Positions 8,091-16,811 of a DNA stretch of 64,000 bases are shown here, one piece after another (the stretch's first letter is position 1; each line of letters starts with the position of its first letter). Both the position numbers and the translations under genes were made by a program. Below the pieces are notes generated by a model. It saw only the letters and a list, made by a program, of their open reading frames with translations, was not told the DNA's origin and did not search any database. Origin of the DNA: JAAXHF01 sp963665955 (lineage in GTDB: Bacteria; Desulfobacterota; Binatia; Bin18); the NCBI GenBank assembly GCA_965231765.1, contig OZ246887.1:1550001-1614000 (forward strand). Direction: 5' to 3'.

Positions 8091-8750
8091 TTACACTGCC
8101 CATTCCTCCATTCGATAAGCCATTTCCCAGAACAGATATTCGTACCGAGCGCTGGTACAAAAGGTTTCGGCCAGCCGCTCGGTATGACTCATTCCGTCAT
8201 ATGCATCCAGGACTTCGCGCAACCACGTAGATAGCGCGGCAAACTCAGACGCAGCATACATATCGATCCACTGAGCATAGAATGGCGCAGCAGCGGGTTT
8301 CCCGCGCTGGGCTAAGGTCTGCCCAATCTCGGCATAGCCCCACTGGCAGGGCAACAGCGCAGCTACGGTTTCGGCCACATCGCCAAGCGAGGCGACTCGC
8401 AGCAGATGGCTGGTATAGGCACAGGTGGTCGGCGCAGCTTGAGTCGCAGCTAAGGCATCAGCAGTAATGCCACATTCCGCAGCAAAGGTGCGATGCAAAG
8501 CCATCTCCTGATTCAGCGTTGCGTCTAACAGATTGGCAAAACGTCCCATAGTCTCCAGGTCAGGCGCTTTGGCCGTCGCCAAGGCCAATACACGGCTGTA
8601 TTCAATTAAAAAGACATAGTCCTGGCACATATAAAAACGGAAGTTTTCCAAGGGCAAACTCCCGTCGCCAAGAGCTGTGATAAACGGATGGGCAAGAGAT
8701 TGTTGCCACATTGGAGCGGCAGCCTGGTAGAGCCGTTCAGTCAGTGTCAT
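8091..8750 (-). CDS. tenA: TenA-family aminopyrimidine aminohydrolase / thiaminase II
   Basis: TenA enzymes hydrolyse aminopyrimidine breakdown products of thiamin, salvaging the HMP moiety. About 219 residues, all-helical, start at MTLTERLYQAAAPMW. Family patterns visible are YMCQDYVFL near residue 40, the late LLPCQWGYAEIG, and YAQWIDMYAASEF. The canonical active-site Cys and Glu appear to be in the CQWGYAE segment. An ATG five codons upstream (8765) is possible, but neither start has a strong ribosome site. With thiC at 44-46 kb this is the second thiamin gene in the window, though far away and not in one operon. Confidence 0.85.
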   Translation of the reverse strand: MTLTERLYQAAAPMWQQSLAHPFITALGDGSLPLENFRFYMCQDYVFLIEYSRVLALATAKAPDLETMGRFANLLDATLNQEMALHRTFAAECGITADALAATQAAPTTCAYTSHLLRVASLGDVAETVAALLPCQWGYAEIGQTLAQRGKPAAAPFYAQWIDMYAASEFAALSTWLREVLDAYDGMSHTERLAETFCTSARYEYLFWEMAYRMEEWAV

Positions 8751-8889
8751 GCCCGCAGAGTACAAAGGAATATCCAGTCCGGCTAGAGGGTTATTCTTGC
8801 CTGAACCCCTGAATCAACTGGCTCAGCCTGGCCATATTTGAGCATTTGGAGTATATAGAAGGGAATTAAGACTCAAACAGGAGGAGCGT

Positions 8890-9084
8890 ATGCCACAGGT
8901 ATTAGGCGGAGAAGCCACCACAATCAAAGCCGAGCAATGGACGTGCGGCGACTGCGCGGATGGCGGCAAAGAGTTCAAAGAAGAAGAATCAAAAGTGATT
9001 CTGCACAGCGTCAATGCCCACAGTGCGTTTGACGTCAATCGGGACACCGACAAGAAGATCGTCCGAGCGGTGCCAAAAGCGTAA
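8890..9084 (+). CDS. Small acidic CxxC protein, unknown function
   Basis: A 64-residue protein, not recognised. A strong ribosome site (aggagg, 6-7 bases before the ATG) and an intrinsic terminator 28 bases after the stop mark a real monocistronic gene. The sequence is soluble and charged, with one WTCGDC motif near residue 18 that could bind metal or be redox active. The middle (KEFKEEESKVILHSVNAHSAF) looks like mixed beta and alpha structure. It has no signal peptide or membrane segment. Confidence 0.7.
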   Translation: MPQVLGGEATTIKAEQWTCGDCADGGKEFKEEESKVILHSVNAHSAFDVNRDTDKKIVRAVPKA

Positions 9085-9112
9085 GACCGAACAGCGAGTC
9101 CAGTCTTTACTC

Positions 9113-9140
9113 AGCCCACCTCGCTCTGGTGGGCTTTTTT
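9113..9140 (+). terminator. Intrinsic terminator after the small CxxC gene
   Basis: agcccacc pairs perfectly with ggtgggct across a 7-base loop and is followed by six T. Confidence 0.9.
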
Positions 9141-9181
9141 GTCACTGCCAGGGGTAGTCGATCGAGTTCTGAGTAAATATC

Positions 9182-9961
9182 TCAGGAGATGCCTGCTTCC
9201 CCCCTTTGCTTCTGCCAATACCACAAAAACTCTTTATTACCCTTCGCACCAAGGACAGGTGACTCAATAACACCTTTCACATCAAGTCCCCAGTCTGCGG
9301 CTTGCACTTGCAGCCGATTCACGACTTCTTCATGCCGGGCTGGGTCACGGACAATACCGCCTTTGCCGACCCTGCCTTTGCCGACTTCAAACTGGGGTTT
9401 GATGAGCGCAATGCCTGCCCCGTCTGGCGTCAGAAGAGGGATGACGTACGGCATCACAGTACTGAGTGAGATAAATGAGGCATCAATGACAGCGAGTGTA
9501 GGCTGTTCCGTCAACAGCGTTGGATCAAGGGTGCGGATATTGTGCCGCTCAAGGCTTACCACGCGAGGATCTTGTTGCAGCGGCCAGGCCAGCTGGCCAT
9601 AGCCGACATCAACCGCAAAGACTTTTGTTGCGCCATGCTGGAGTAAGCAGTCCGTAAAGCCACCTGTTGAGGCGCCAACATCAAGGGCGACAATACCAGT
9701 GACATCGAGCGGGAATGCCCGTAGCGCGGCTTCGAGCTTCAGCCCACCGCGACTGACATAGGGAGAACGCGCCCCGTGTTTGATGCGTAATGCGGCGGTG
9801 ATCTCGACCAGCGTGCCAGGCTTATCAACCCGCTGATCATTGGCGACTACGGCGCCAGCCATGATCAGACGTCGAGCTTGCTCGCGGCTGTCCGTTAGGC
9901 CACATTCGGCGAGCAAGATGTCAACACGTTCGCGTTTTTGGCGTCGTTTGCGATCAGCCAC
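9182..9961 (-). CDS. tlyA: TlyA-family RNA 2'-O-ribose methyltransferase
   Basis: TlyA proteins methylate cytidine 2'-OH groups in rRNA. The 259-residue protein has an N-terminal S4 RNA-binding domain (RVDILLAECGLTDSREQARR, residues 12-31). An RrmJ-type Rossmann methyltransferase follows, with the SAM site LDVGASTGGFTDCLLQ near residues 92-107. The family pieces PYVSRGGLKLEAAL and ALIKPQFEVGKG supply the expected lysines. Length matches the family. The start ATG gives a basic N-terminus. It is followed by its own gap and the small CxxC gene on the other strand. Hemolysin naming in databases is historical. Confidence 0.92.
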   Translation of the reverse strand: MADRKRRQKRERVDILLAECGLTDSREQARRLIMAGAVVANDQRVDKPGTLVEITAALRIKHGARSPYVSRGGLKLEAALRAFPLDVTGIVALDVGASTGGFTDCLLQHGATKVFAVDVGYGQLAWPLQQDPRVVSLERHNIRTLDPTLLTEQPTLAVIDASFISLSTVMPYVIPLLTPDGAGIALIKPQFEVGKGRVGKGGIVRDPARHEEVVNRLQVQAADWGLDVKGVIESPVLGAKGNKEFLWYWQKQRGEAGIS

Positions 9962-10023
9962 AGCTATAAATTGTACGCAGAGCTCGGGGGAAAGTCTGCT
10001 TTTCTACTGTCTTCGACACCCCA

Positions 10024-10070
10024 GCCCCTTCGACTTTGCTCAGGACAGACCTCTCTCTGAGGGAGAGGGA
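10024..10070. repeat. Composite intergenic repeats between ispA and tlyA
   Basis: Two repeat types abut in the 154-base gap. The first is a REP-like element (ccccttcgactttgctcagg, 10024-10051), related to the one at 21134-21159. The second, a ctctctgagggagaggg palindrome at 10052-10070, has relatives near 18431 and 50543. Confidence 0.65.
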
Positions 10071-10115
10071 ATAAAAGCTGGGAAAGCAAAGGTATGAGTT
10101 CTGCCCGTGTTTCGA

Positions 10116-11021
10116 TCACGCTTTCGGAGGAACTGCCCGATCTACAATCAAATGGCAAATCTGGCGCAATGGTTCAGCATCAGTCCCAAACGGCTTGAGC
10201 GCAGATAAGGCTTCCTGGCGAAGCGTGCGTGCCAGCTGCTTGGTCTTATCCATTCCAATCGCTGCCGGATAGGTGGCTTTCTGTAGTTCCGCGTCGCGCC
10301 CTTCTCGTTTACCAGTTTTTTCGGTTCCGCCTTCAATATCGAGAATATCGTCTGTCACTTGAAAGGCTAAGCCGATAGCTGTCCCATATTGGTCCAAGCA
10401 TTTATATTGGCGCGGTTTGGCGCCACCGACTAGCGCACCAACCCGGACGGATGCCCGGATCATTGCCCCCGTCTTGCGGGTATGAATCGCCTCAACTCCA
10501 GCTCGGGTCGGTTTCTTTTTTTCTGCATCTATATCTAAGACCTGCCCCCCAACCATGCCAATCGCCCCTGCCGCAGTCGCGATCTCACGCAGCGCACGCA
10601 GCCCCACATCTCCTTTGCCGCTATTGGCTAGAGCCCCTTCGGCCATGATCCGAAACGCTTCCGTCAGTAAGCCATCACCAGCCAGAATCGCCATGCCCTC
10701 GCCAAACACAACATGGTTAGTGGGTTTGCCACGACGTAACTCATCATCATCCATGGCTGGCAGATCATCATGCACAAGGGAATAGGCATGGATCATTTCC
10801 AGCCCGCAGGCAAACGGCAAGACGGGTTCAGGCGGCGCCCCGAGCGCTTCCGCACTGGCCAAGGCCAAAATCGGGCGGATACGCTTGCCGCCGGAAAATA
10901 AACTATAGCGCATCGCTTTATCTAAAACTCGGGGGGGTTTCCCTTCCTGGGCTGGCAAGACCGTTTTAAGCGTTCGGTCAACCAACCGTCGCCGTTCTTC
11001 CATGTAGCGGGTCAGATTCAC
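10116..11021 (-). CDS. ispA: Polyprenyl synthetase, farnesyl (geranyl) diphosphate synthase
   Basis: Condenses IPP with allylic diphosphates to give farnesyl diphosphate for isoprenoids. The 301-residue protein has the first Asp-rich motif DDLPAMDDD at residues 85-93 after HAYSLVH, and the second, DDILDIEGG, in the later half. GGKRIRP near residue 44 binds diphosphate. Two residues sit between the Asp pairs of the first motif, as in bacterial IspA. Its start overlaps the end of xseB by four bases, which places it in an xseA-xseB-ispA operon, a common bacterial order. Confidence 0.95.
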   Translation of the reverse strand: MNLTRYMEERRRLVDRTLKTVLPAQEGKPPRVLDKAMRYSLFSGGKRIRPILALASAEALGAPPEPVLPFACGLEMIHAYSLVHDDLPAMDDDELRRGKPTNHVVFGEGMAILAGDGLLTEAFRIMAEGALANSGKGDVGLRALREIATAAGAIGMVGGQVLDIDAEKKKPTRAGVEAIHTRKTGAMIRASVRVGALVGGAKPRQYKCLDQYGTAIGLAFQVTDDILDIEGGTEKTGKREGRDAELQKATYPAAIGMDKTKQLARTLRQEALSALKPFGTDAEPLRQICHLIVDRAVPPKA

Positions 11022-11260
11022 AAGTCCTCGTCTCCTTCAGGCATTGTCTGTAATTGGAACAGCCCGTTTTGATCGCGGGTTAACACCTCGACCCGTTTTT
11101 CAACTTCAGTCAATTTCTCGCCCAAATGTTGGACCAGCCCCACCCCTTCTTCAAAAGCACCCAAGGCTTCTTCAAGAGAGAGATCTCCAGTTTCCAGTTT
11201 TTCGACGAGCTCTTCCAGATCGTGCAGTCCTGCTTCAAACTTTTTGGGTGGCTTTTTCAC
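11018..11260 (-). CDS. xseB: Exodeoxyribonuclease VII small subunit
   Basis: Forms exonuclease VII with XseA, degrading single-stranded DNA to oligonucleotides. The 80-residue, two-helix protein carries the family core FEAGLHDLEELVEKLETGDLS followed by LEEALGAFEEGVGL. It overlaps xseA upstream and ispA downstream by four bases each, indicating translational coupling. Confidence 0.95.
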   Translation of the reverse strand: MKKPPKKFEAGLHDLEELVEKLETGDLSLEEALGAFEEGVGLVQHLGEKLTEVEKRVEVLTRDQNGLFQLQTMPEGDEDL

Positions 11261-12507
11261 AGCCTTATCCCCCTGTCCTGCGTTTCTTCGACGCGCACAA
11301 CCGCTTCTCCCTGAGCAAAGGTCAGCCGCAAAAGATCACCCGGCCTGAGGCTTTGCGCTTGGGTGACCAGTCTGCCTTCAGGAATCGTCCGGGTCAGACT
11401 ATAGCCCCGGCCTAAGACGGCCAGCGGACTGAGACTATTGAGTGCTGTTGTCAGCTCCTGGAATCTGCCCCGAGCCAACTCTGTACGACGCTGGAACGCT
11501 GCCCGTAGCCGCATAGCCATGGCTTGCACGTGGTCACGCTGGACAACGATATCACGTTTAGGATCACGGATACGTTTGCTCAGACTGACGACTGCATTGC
11601 GACGTGTCTCAAGCCGATGTTGGAGGGCCATAAACAGAGCACGGTAATGAGCCTCGACTTGGGCATGCAGATCGTCCCAGCGTGGCATGACAATCTCCGC
11701 GGCCGCAGTCGGCGTTGGTGCACGTCGGTCAGCCACAAGGTCGGCAATGCTCAGATCAATCTCATGTCCAACGGCTGCGACGACTGGTACTTCGGAAGCC
11801 GCAAGCGCCCGTGCAACAACCTCTTCATTAAAGGCGTTTAAGTCCTCACGTGAGCCGCCCCCGCGCCCGACAATAATGACCTCGACCTGGCCGTGTGCAT
11901 TCAAATCTTGCACCCCAACCGCAATCTCATCTCCTGCGCCTACGCCTTGGACTTTGGTCGGCCGCAGAATGACTTGAGTATGCGGACAACGTTGATACAA
12001 AATTGTGAGAATATCGTGAATCGCCGCTCCACTCAGCGCAGTGACAACCCCAACACAACGTGGAAAAAACGGCAGTGGCCGTTTACGTTCTGGAGCAAAT
12101 AAACCTTCGGCTGCAAGTGCTGCCTTGAGCTGTTCAAGCGCCAGCTGTTGGGCACCGACGCCGCGCGGATCCATACTTGAGGCGTACAGCTGCATGTCGC
12201 CACGCGGCGTATACAGCCCGATCCGGCCTCGAATAATGACGTCTAAGCCTTCTTCAGGCTGGAACCGAAGGAGTCTAGCCGCACCACGGAACATCACCGA
12301 GCGTAACTGGCTCTGATCATCCTTGAGCATAAAATACATGTGGCCTGAAGACGGTGTCCGCAGACCAGAGATCTCTCCGCTGACCCACACCTCAGAAAAA
12401 TCAGCTTTCAGCACCTCTTCGATCTGAGCCGTCAGATCAGACACCGAAAGAATAGGCGCTTGAGGCTGCCACTCAGCTGAAGTCGCTGGAATCTCTAAGA
12501 TGGCCAT
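11257..12507 (-). CDS. xseA: Exodeoxyribonuclease VII large subunit
   Basis: Catalytic subunit of exonuclease VII. About 416 residues. An N-terminal OB fold covers residues 20-110 (LSVSDLTAQIEEVLKADF, VWVSGEISGLR, SGHMYFMLKD). The nuclease core has GVVTALSGAAIHDIL and the conserved IVGRGGGSREDL, then EVPVVAAVGHEID. A long coiled coil and a short C-terminal tail follow. ATG at 12507 is used; a GTG at 12516 is an alternative. Its end overlaps xseB. Confidence 0.95.
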   Translation of the reverse strand: MAILEIPATSAEWQPQAPILSVSDLTAQIEEVLKADFSEVWVSGEISGLRTPSSGHMYFMLKDDQSQLRSVMFRGAARLLRFQPEEGLDVIIRGRIGLYTPRGDMQLYASSMDPRGVGAQQLALEQLKAALAAEGLFAPERKRPLPFFPRCVGVVTALSGAAIHDILTILYQRCPHTQVILRPTKVQGVGAGDEIAVGVQDLNAHGQVEVIIVGRGGGSREDLNAFNEEVVARALAASEVPVVAAVGHEIDLSIADLVADRRAPTPTAAAEIVMPRWDDLHAQVEAHYRALFMALQHRLETRRNAVVSLSKRIRDPKRDIVVQRDHVQAMAMRLRAAFQRRTELARGRFQELTTALNSLSPLAVLGRGYSLTRTIPEGRLVTQAQSLRPGDLLRLTFAQGEAVVRVEETQDRGIRL

Positions 12508-12583
12508 GGACGGCACTTGTACCAGAAATGAATAAGAACGGGCAAGAACCAGTAAACCGGCGAGTACGTACTTCTTGTTCTTT

Positions 12584-12616
12584 TTTCCCTCGCCCCTTTG
12601 GGGGCGAGGGTGAGGG
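12584..12616. repeat. G+C-rich palindromic repeat upstream of xseA
   Basis: ccctcgcccc and ggggcgaggg form a perfect hairpin, followed by a ggtgagggggg stretch. It lies between ctpA and xseA and belongs to a widespread class of ccctctccc/gggagaggg repeats. It could also act as a transcription end for ctpA, but no T-tract follows on the minus strand. Confidence 0.55.
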
Positions 12617-12671
12617 GGGTCTCTGCGCAGGCAAGAGGAAGAGCAAAATATTCTCCCTTCAGACCGATGAG

Positions 12672-14072
12672 TTACTCTTTCTTATTTAACTGCTCGACAG
12701 CCGCCACAGTGGTCTTCTGCATGCCCTGCCAAGATTTAAGTAATTCAAGGGCTCTATCAAGCTGTGGATCTTTGCCCAGCTCACCGGCCTGAATCTCATC
12801 TTCTGCAGGAGCAGTTTCGGCCGGAGGAATATCCTCTATGTTCTCACTTCCCTCAATTTTAATATTCTGGACTCCAGTTGGGGGGGACATCTTACCCTTG
12901 GCATTATCAAGATGGCCGCGCAGATTCTCTTCTCGGATATCACGCGAACGGTTGGCGGCAACGCGGTCGGCCGGAACATTCTCGACAATATGATCTGGCT
13001 TGACCCCTGTGACCTGAATCGAACGTCCATTCGGCGTGTAATACATGGCCGTTGTCAGACGTAGGGCTGCGCCGTTTTCTAACGGGAGAATGGTCTGGAC
13101 GGAACCTTTGCCAAAGGTCTGGGTGCCTAAGATGACCGCTCGACCGTGGTCTTGCATCGCTCCGGCAACAATCTCAGACGCGCTGGCGCTACCGTTGTTG
13201 ACCAACACCACCAATGGCAGATCGTTATCCCCGCCGGAGTGGGCAAAATACTTCTGCTTCTGGTTATCCAGGCGGCCTTTCGTGTACACGATCATGCCCG
13301 TATCGAGAAAGACATCGGCCACTTTGACCGCTTGGCTGAGCAGCCCGCCGGGGTTGCTCCGTAAGTCGAGAACCAGTCCTTTGAGTTCTCCACTTTCTTT
13401 CTGTAAGCGGCTTATCGCGTCCAGCAGATCGTTCGTCGTTCGGTCCTGGAACTGGGCCAGGCGGATATAACCGTAACCAGGCTCTAGCGTCTTAGACTTG
13501 ACACTTTTTATCTTAATGACTTCACGGATCAGTGAGATATCAATAAAGTGCGGGGTACCCTCACGGCGGACCGAAATAGTAACTTCGCTGGCAGTCGGAC
13601 CGCGCATCTTCTTGACCGCTGCGATCAAGCTCATGTCCTTGGTCAGTTCCCCGTCAATCTTGACAATCTGATCACCAGCTTTGACCCCTGATCGAAACGC
13701 TGGCGTATCTTCAATCGGCGAGACAACCGTGAGAATGCCGTCCCGCAAGGTAATCTCAATGCCGAGTCCACCAAAACTGCCCTCTGTATCAACCTGCAAC
13801 TCACGGTAGGAATCTGGCGTCAAATAGGCACTATGTGGATCAAGGGCACCGAGCATGCCATTGATGGCACCTTCAACCAGTTCGTTGGTCTCGATGTCTT
13901 TGACATAGTTCTTCTGCACGATGGCCAGGACATCAGAGAACGATTCAAGTTCCTCGTAGTCTTCACGGCCAATAGCAAAGACACGATTCAGCCCCTGATT
14001 GCCAATGATCACGGCGAGTATCATCGCCATGGCAATGCAAAGACTCAGAATTCTATTCCGCCATTCGTGCAT
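12672..14072 (-). CDS. ctpA: Carboxyl-terminal processing protease (S41A, CtpA)
   Basis: Periplasmic serine protease that trims C-termini or cleaves envelope proteins. The 466-residue protein has an N-terminal signal anchor (residues 8-33). An S41 cap region follows (LEGAINGMLGALDPHSAYLTP type), then a PDZ domain at about 100-175 (GIEITLRDGILTVVSPIEDTPA). The catalytic core has Ser297 in GSASASE and Lys322 in GTQTFGKGSVQ, with the 25-residue spacing found in E. coli Tsp. The C-terminal 80 residues are acidic and low complexity. It is divergent from nothing nearby and is separated from tlpA by 189 bases. Confidence 0.95.
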   Translation of the reverse strand: MHEWRNRILSLCIAMAMILAVIIGNQGLNRVFAIGREDYEELESFSDVLAIVQKNYVKDIETNELVEGAINGMLGALDPHSAYLTPDSYRELQVDTEGSFGGLGIEITLRDGILTVVSPIEDTPAFRSGVKAGDQIVKIDGELTKDMSLIAAVKKMRGPTASEVTISVRREGTPHFIDISLIREVIKIKSVKSKTLEPGYGYIRLAQFQDRTTNDLLDAISRLQKESGELKGLVLDLRSNPGGLLSQAVKVADVFLDTGMIVYTKGRLDNQKQKYFAHSGGDNDLPLVVLVNNGSASASEIVAGAMQDHGRAVILGTQTFGKGSVQTILPLENGAALRLTTAMYYTPNGRSIQVTGVKPDHIVENVPADRVAANRSRDIREENLRGHLDNAKGKMSPPTGVQNIKIEGSENIEDIPPAETAPAEDEIQAGELGKDPQLDRALELLKSWQGMQKTTVAAVEQLNKKE

Positions 14073-14235
14073 AATGTTTGCCCCTTTCCCAGTCGCCCTC
14101 CACTAAACCTGTACAACCCTTCTAGCACACCCGAAGCGTGACAGTATAGGGTGATAAAATGGACCGAGCGCGGCCGCTTTGCTGTTCGGCAGAGACAGCG
14201 CCTCCAAACTTCGTTCGGCCCCGAATGTGAGCACC

Positions 14236-14268
14236 AATATCAGCCGAATATCAACCAAATATTAGCGC
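14236..14268. repeat. 11-bp tandem repeat (3 units) at the end of tlpA
   Basis: aatatcagccg, aatatcaacca and aatattagcgc are in perfect 11-bp register and overlap the tlpA stop. They resemble the phased repeats upstream of the thiC promoter at 46269-46303. Confidence 0.6.
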
Positions 14269-14828
14269 TGAAGAGGCACCTGCTCTCCAGGAACAGGCGT
14301 GCCTTCCGCTGGTGTCCACATCCCTGTATTGATTAACCCCTGTAGCGCCGTCACAATCTCAGGATCTGCCCAATTGTTGTAACCAATATGGTGATGGACA
14401 ACCATGCCTTGGCGATTGATCAGGAAAGTCTCTGGATAGCCAGTCACCCCATATTTTTTCCCGACTTCCCCCCGTACATCGAGCAGCACCGGGAAAGTGT
14501 AGCCACCCTCTTTTAGGTATGAGGCAACTGTGTTTTGTCCGTCCACATCTTGACTGACAGCCAACATCACAAAATCTTCACTTTGCAGCTGCCCATAGAG
14601 CGCCTGCATCGTCGGCATTTCTTTGCGACATGGCGGACACCAAGTCGCCCAGACATTGAGGAACACCACTTTGCCCTTCAGCTGCGACAAGCGAACAGCC
14701 TGTCCGCTTGTATCTGGCAACAAAAAGTCGGCGGCGGATCTGGGCAACGACGGCCCAGAAGGCGTGAGCACGAGAAAAACAAGCCCACAGCCAAGCACGA
14801 CGAATCCAAGTACAAGCCACTTTCTCAT
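14262..14828 (-). CDS. TlpA/ResA-like membrane-anchored thiol-disulfide oxidoreductase
   Basis: Likely keeps periplasmic thiols (for example in cytochrome c maturation) reduced. The 188 residues begin with a hydrophobic anchor (residues 4-22). A thioredoxin fold of the AhpC-TSA/TlpA type follows, with active site WATWCPPC (Cys64 and Cys67) and the cis-Pro segment GVTGYPETFLI. Its first four bases overlap the end of lgt, so the two are translationally coupled. The specific substrate cannot be read from sequence. Confidence 0.9.
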   Translation of the reverse strand: MRKWLVLGFVVLGCGLVFLVLTPSGPSLPRSAADFLLPDTSGQAVRLSQLKGKVVFLNVWATWCPPCRKEMPTMQALYGQLQSEDFVMLAVSQDVDGQNTVASYLKEGGYTFPVLLDVRGEVGKKYGVTGYPETFLINRQGMVVHHHIGYNNWADPEIVTALQGLINTGMWTPAEGTPVPGEQVPLQR

Positions 14829-15643
14829 CGTCTATTCTCCGAGGCGAGCTTCTGGAGCTTTGGCACCGGCTGTCGAGCATTGGTCGCGCTATCCTGGGTA
14901 TCGGATTTGATAAGCATATAGGCGCCAATTGCGATAAGGGGGAGACTAATCACCTGCGACATAGACAGTCCAAAAAGCAGAGGCGGATTCACCCTGACAA
15001 ATTCGAGCCCAAAACGTGCCAATCCAGCCAGCACCAGGTAGCCCCAGAACAAGCTCCCCGGCCGCTGGATCGTTGTGCGGCGGCTCCACAGGAAGGCAAA
15101 GATTAGGACATATGCGATCAGCTCATACAGTGGGGTCGGATGGACAAGCACCCCAGGTTCATACGGCCAACCGATAATCGCCTCAGGATAGCGCATTCCC
15201 CACGGCACGCTCGTCTCTGGTCCCCAGTCACCGTCGCCAGCCAGATGACAGCCAATCCGGCCGATGCCATGGCCTAGGGCAATAGCCGGACCGACCATAT
15301 CCATCATTGTCAACCAGGGCAACTTGTAGTAACGGATACACAAGGTCGCCCCAATCACTCCGCCAATCAGGCCGCCATACCAAATAAATCCAGCCCCGGT
15401 AAAGATGAGAGACCACGGGTCGGCCACAAATGTCTGCCATGCATCAAGAATGAACAGCACCCGAGCGCCTAACAGACCGCCTATGGCAGCCCACAACACC
15501 AGCGTCGATGCCAGGTCAGGGTCTCGGCCTTGACGCTTCAGCTCCTTGCTGATCACCCAGCCGGCAGCAACGAAGCTGAGTGCCATCATCACTCCATAAC
15601 TATAGATCGTGACTGGTCCCAGATTGAGCAGAACAGGATGCAT
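14825..15643 (-). CDS. lgt: Prolipoprotein diacylglyceryl transferase
   Basis: Transfers diacylglycerol from phosphatidylglycerol to the lipobox cysteine of prolipoproteins in the inner membrane. The 272-residue, seven-helix protein has the Lgt signature HGIGRIGCHLAGD (His125 to Asp137, with Arg129 central), an early IYSYGVMMAL and the GLIGGVIGA helix. The usual GRIGNF is GRIGCH here. The C-terminus is a short basic cytoplasmic tail. It sits first in an lgt-tlpA pair on the minus strand; dtd starts divergently. Confidence 0.95.
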   Translation of the reverse strand: MHPVLLNLGPVTIYSYGVMMALSFVAAGWVISKELKRQGRDPDLASTLVLWAAIGGLLGARVLFILDAWQTFVADPWSLIFTGAGFIWYGGLIGGVIGATLCIRYYKLPWLTMMDMVGPAIALGHGIGRIGCHLAGDGDWGPETSVPWGMRYPEAIIGWPYEPGVLVHPTPLYELIAYVLIFAFLWSRRTTIQRPGSLFWGYLVLAGLARFGLEFVRVNPPLLFGLSMSQVISLPLIAIGAYMLIKSDTQDSATNARQPVPKLQKLASENRR

Positions 15644-15755
15644 GCCAGGATCATAGCCGACAGCCTAGACTGATACCAGGTCGGGCCAGACCAATTCAGG
15701 TCGGTTCGATCGGTCCTTGTCTCTTGGCCATGAGTCGGTTAACACTAGGTACGAC

Positions 15756-16220
15756 ATGCGAGCAGTAATCCAACGGGTGAACGAAGCCCAGGTCTCAGTC
15801 GACGGGGAGTGTATTGGACAGATAGGTAAGGGTTTCGTCGTCCTGCTGGGCATAACAACGAATGACACCCAAGCCGAGGCCGACTATATGAGTGACAAGA
15901 TCATTGGGCTACGCATTTTTTCCGACGAGGCCGGGAAATTTAACCTGTCACTCCAAGACGTGAGGGGGGAGCTGCTGATTGTGTCGCAGTTCACTCTATA
16001 TGGCGATACGCGCAAGGGCCGCCGCCCATCTTTTCTTGCAGCAGCTGGAACCGATATCGCCCTGCCCTTGTATGAATATTTTGTGGACAACATCCGACGC
16101 CGGAGTGTTCCAGTCGCAACCGGTCGCTTTCAAGCCGATATGGCAGTCCAGCTGATTAATGATGGACCAGTGACCTTGATCCTTGATAGCGACGAACGCC
16201 AAGCAAAGAAAAGCGACTGA
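15756..16220 (+). CDS. dtd: D-aminoacyl-tRNA deacylase
   Basis: Removes D-amino acids (and glycine mischarged on tRNA-Ala) from tRNA. The 154-residue protein starts MRAVIQRVNEAQVSVDGE, the exact family N-terminus, so the TTG-initiated longer form is rejected. Signature motifs are SQFTLYGDTRKGRRPSF and the cross-subunit Gly-Pro motif in NDGPVTLIL near the C-terminus. It is followed 39 bases later by a DUF1285-like gene and then trmL, all on the plus strand, which suggests a small translation-quality operon. Confidence 0.95.
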   Translation: MRAVIQRVNEAQVSVDGECIGQIGKGFVVLLGITTNDTQAEADYMSDKIIGLRIFSDEAGKFNLSLQDVRGELLIVSQFTLYGDTRKGRRPSFLAAAGTDIALPLYEYFVDNIRRRSVPVATGRFQADMAVQLINDGPVTLILDSDERQAKKSD

Positions 16221-16259
16221 CATCAAGACACGTATCCTCTTCACTTTCACGGGAGTGCC

Positions 16260-16739
16260 ATGCCAAAAGCTGGATTTTGGGCAATTGACCCCACACGCAA
16301 GATCAGTTTCGAAAAAGATGGCTGGTGGTACGCCAATGACGAGCGGATCGAAAACCGCCGGATCAACCTCTTATTCAGCCAACATCTGCGCAAAGCTGAA
16401 GATGGCAGCTATGAAATCGTTCTGGGTCGAGACACAGCCACAGTTGAGATTGACGATGCGTCGTACGTTGTCACAGCTCTGCATGGCGATCTTGATCAGG
16501 GGCTGAGAGTCCACCTGAACGATGACAGCGAAGAGGAGCTTGCCGCTGATAGCCTCTACATTGGCCAAGAAAACGTCTTGTACTGCCGCGTCAAAGGCCA
16601 AGAGCACCTGGCCCGCTTCCTCCGCCCAGCCTACTATCAAATCGCAGCATACATCCAGGAAGAGCCTGAGACGGGCGCGTTTGTACTGCGCCTCAAAGAG
16701 ACATCCCACCCCATCCCTTGTGTTGAAGAGCAACACTAG
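16260..16739 (+). CDS. DUF1285-like conserved protein
   Basis: 159 residues, no signal peptide. The N-terminal pattern (a Trp-rich KDGWWYANDERIENRRINLLFSQHL, then YEIVLGRDTATVEIDDA) resembles the DUF1285 family, small beta-rich proteins of unknown function. Assignment is by eye and moderate. It lies between dtd and trmL in the same direction. The last third, with PAYYQIAAYIQEE, is predicted mixed alpha/beta. No catalytic motif is visible. Confidence 0.6.
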   Translation: MPKAGFWAIDPTRKISFEKDGWWYANDERIENRRINLLFSQHLRKAEDGSYEIVLGRDTATVEIDDASYVVTALHGDLDQGLRVHLNDDSEEELAADSLYIGQENVLYCRVKGQEHLARFLRPAYYQIAAYIQEEPETGAFVLRLKETSHPIPCVEEQH

Positions 16740-16779
16740 AGTCGAAACACACGCCATCAAGACAGCAGTTCCTCCCATT

Positions 16780-16807
16780 ACTCAACACCCAGCACTCATT
16801 ACTCTTT
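16780..16807. repeat. Heptamer repeat array upstream of trmL
   Basis: tactcaa, cacccag, cactcat, tactctt in 7-bp register fill the short gap before the trmL start, leaving no good ribosome site in between. Confidence 0.6.
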
Positions 16808-16811
16808 CCCC

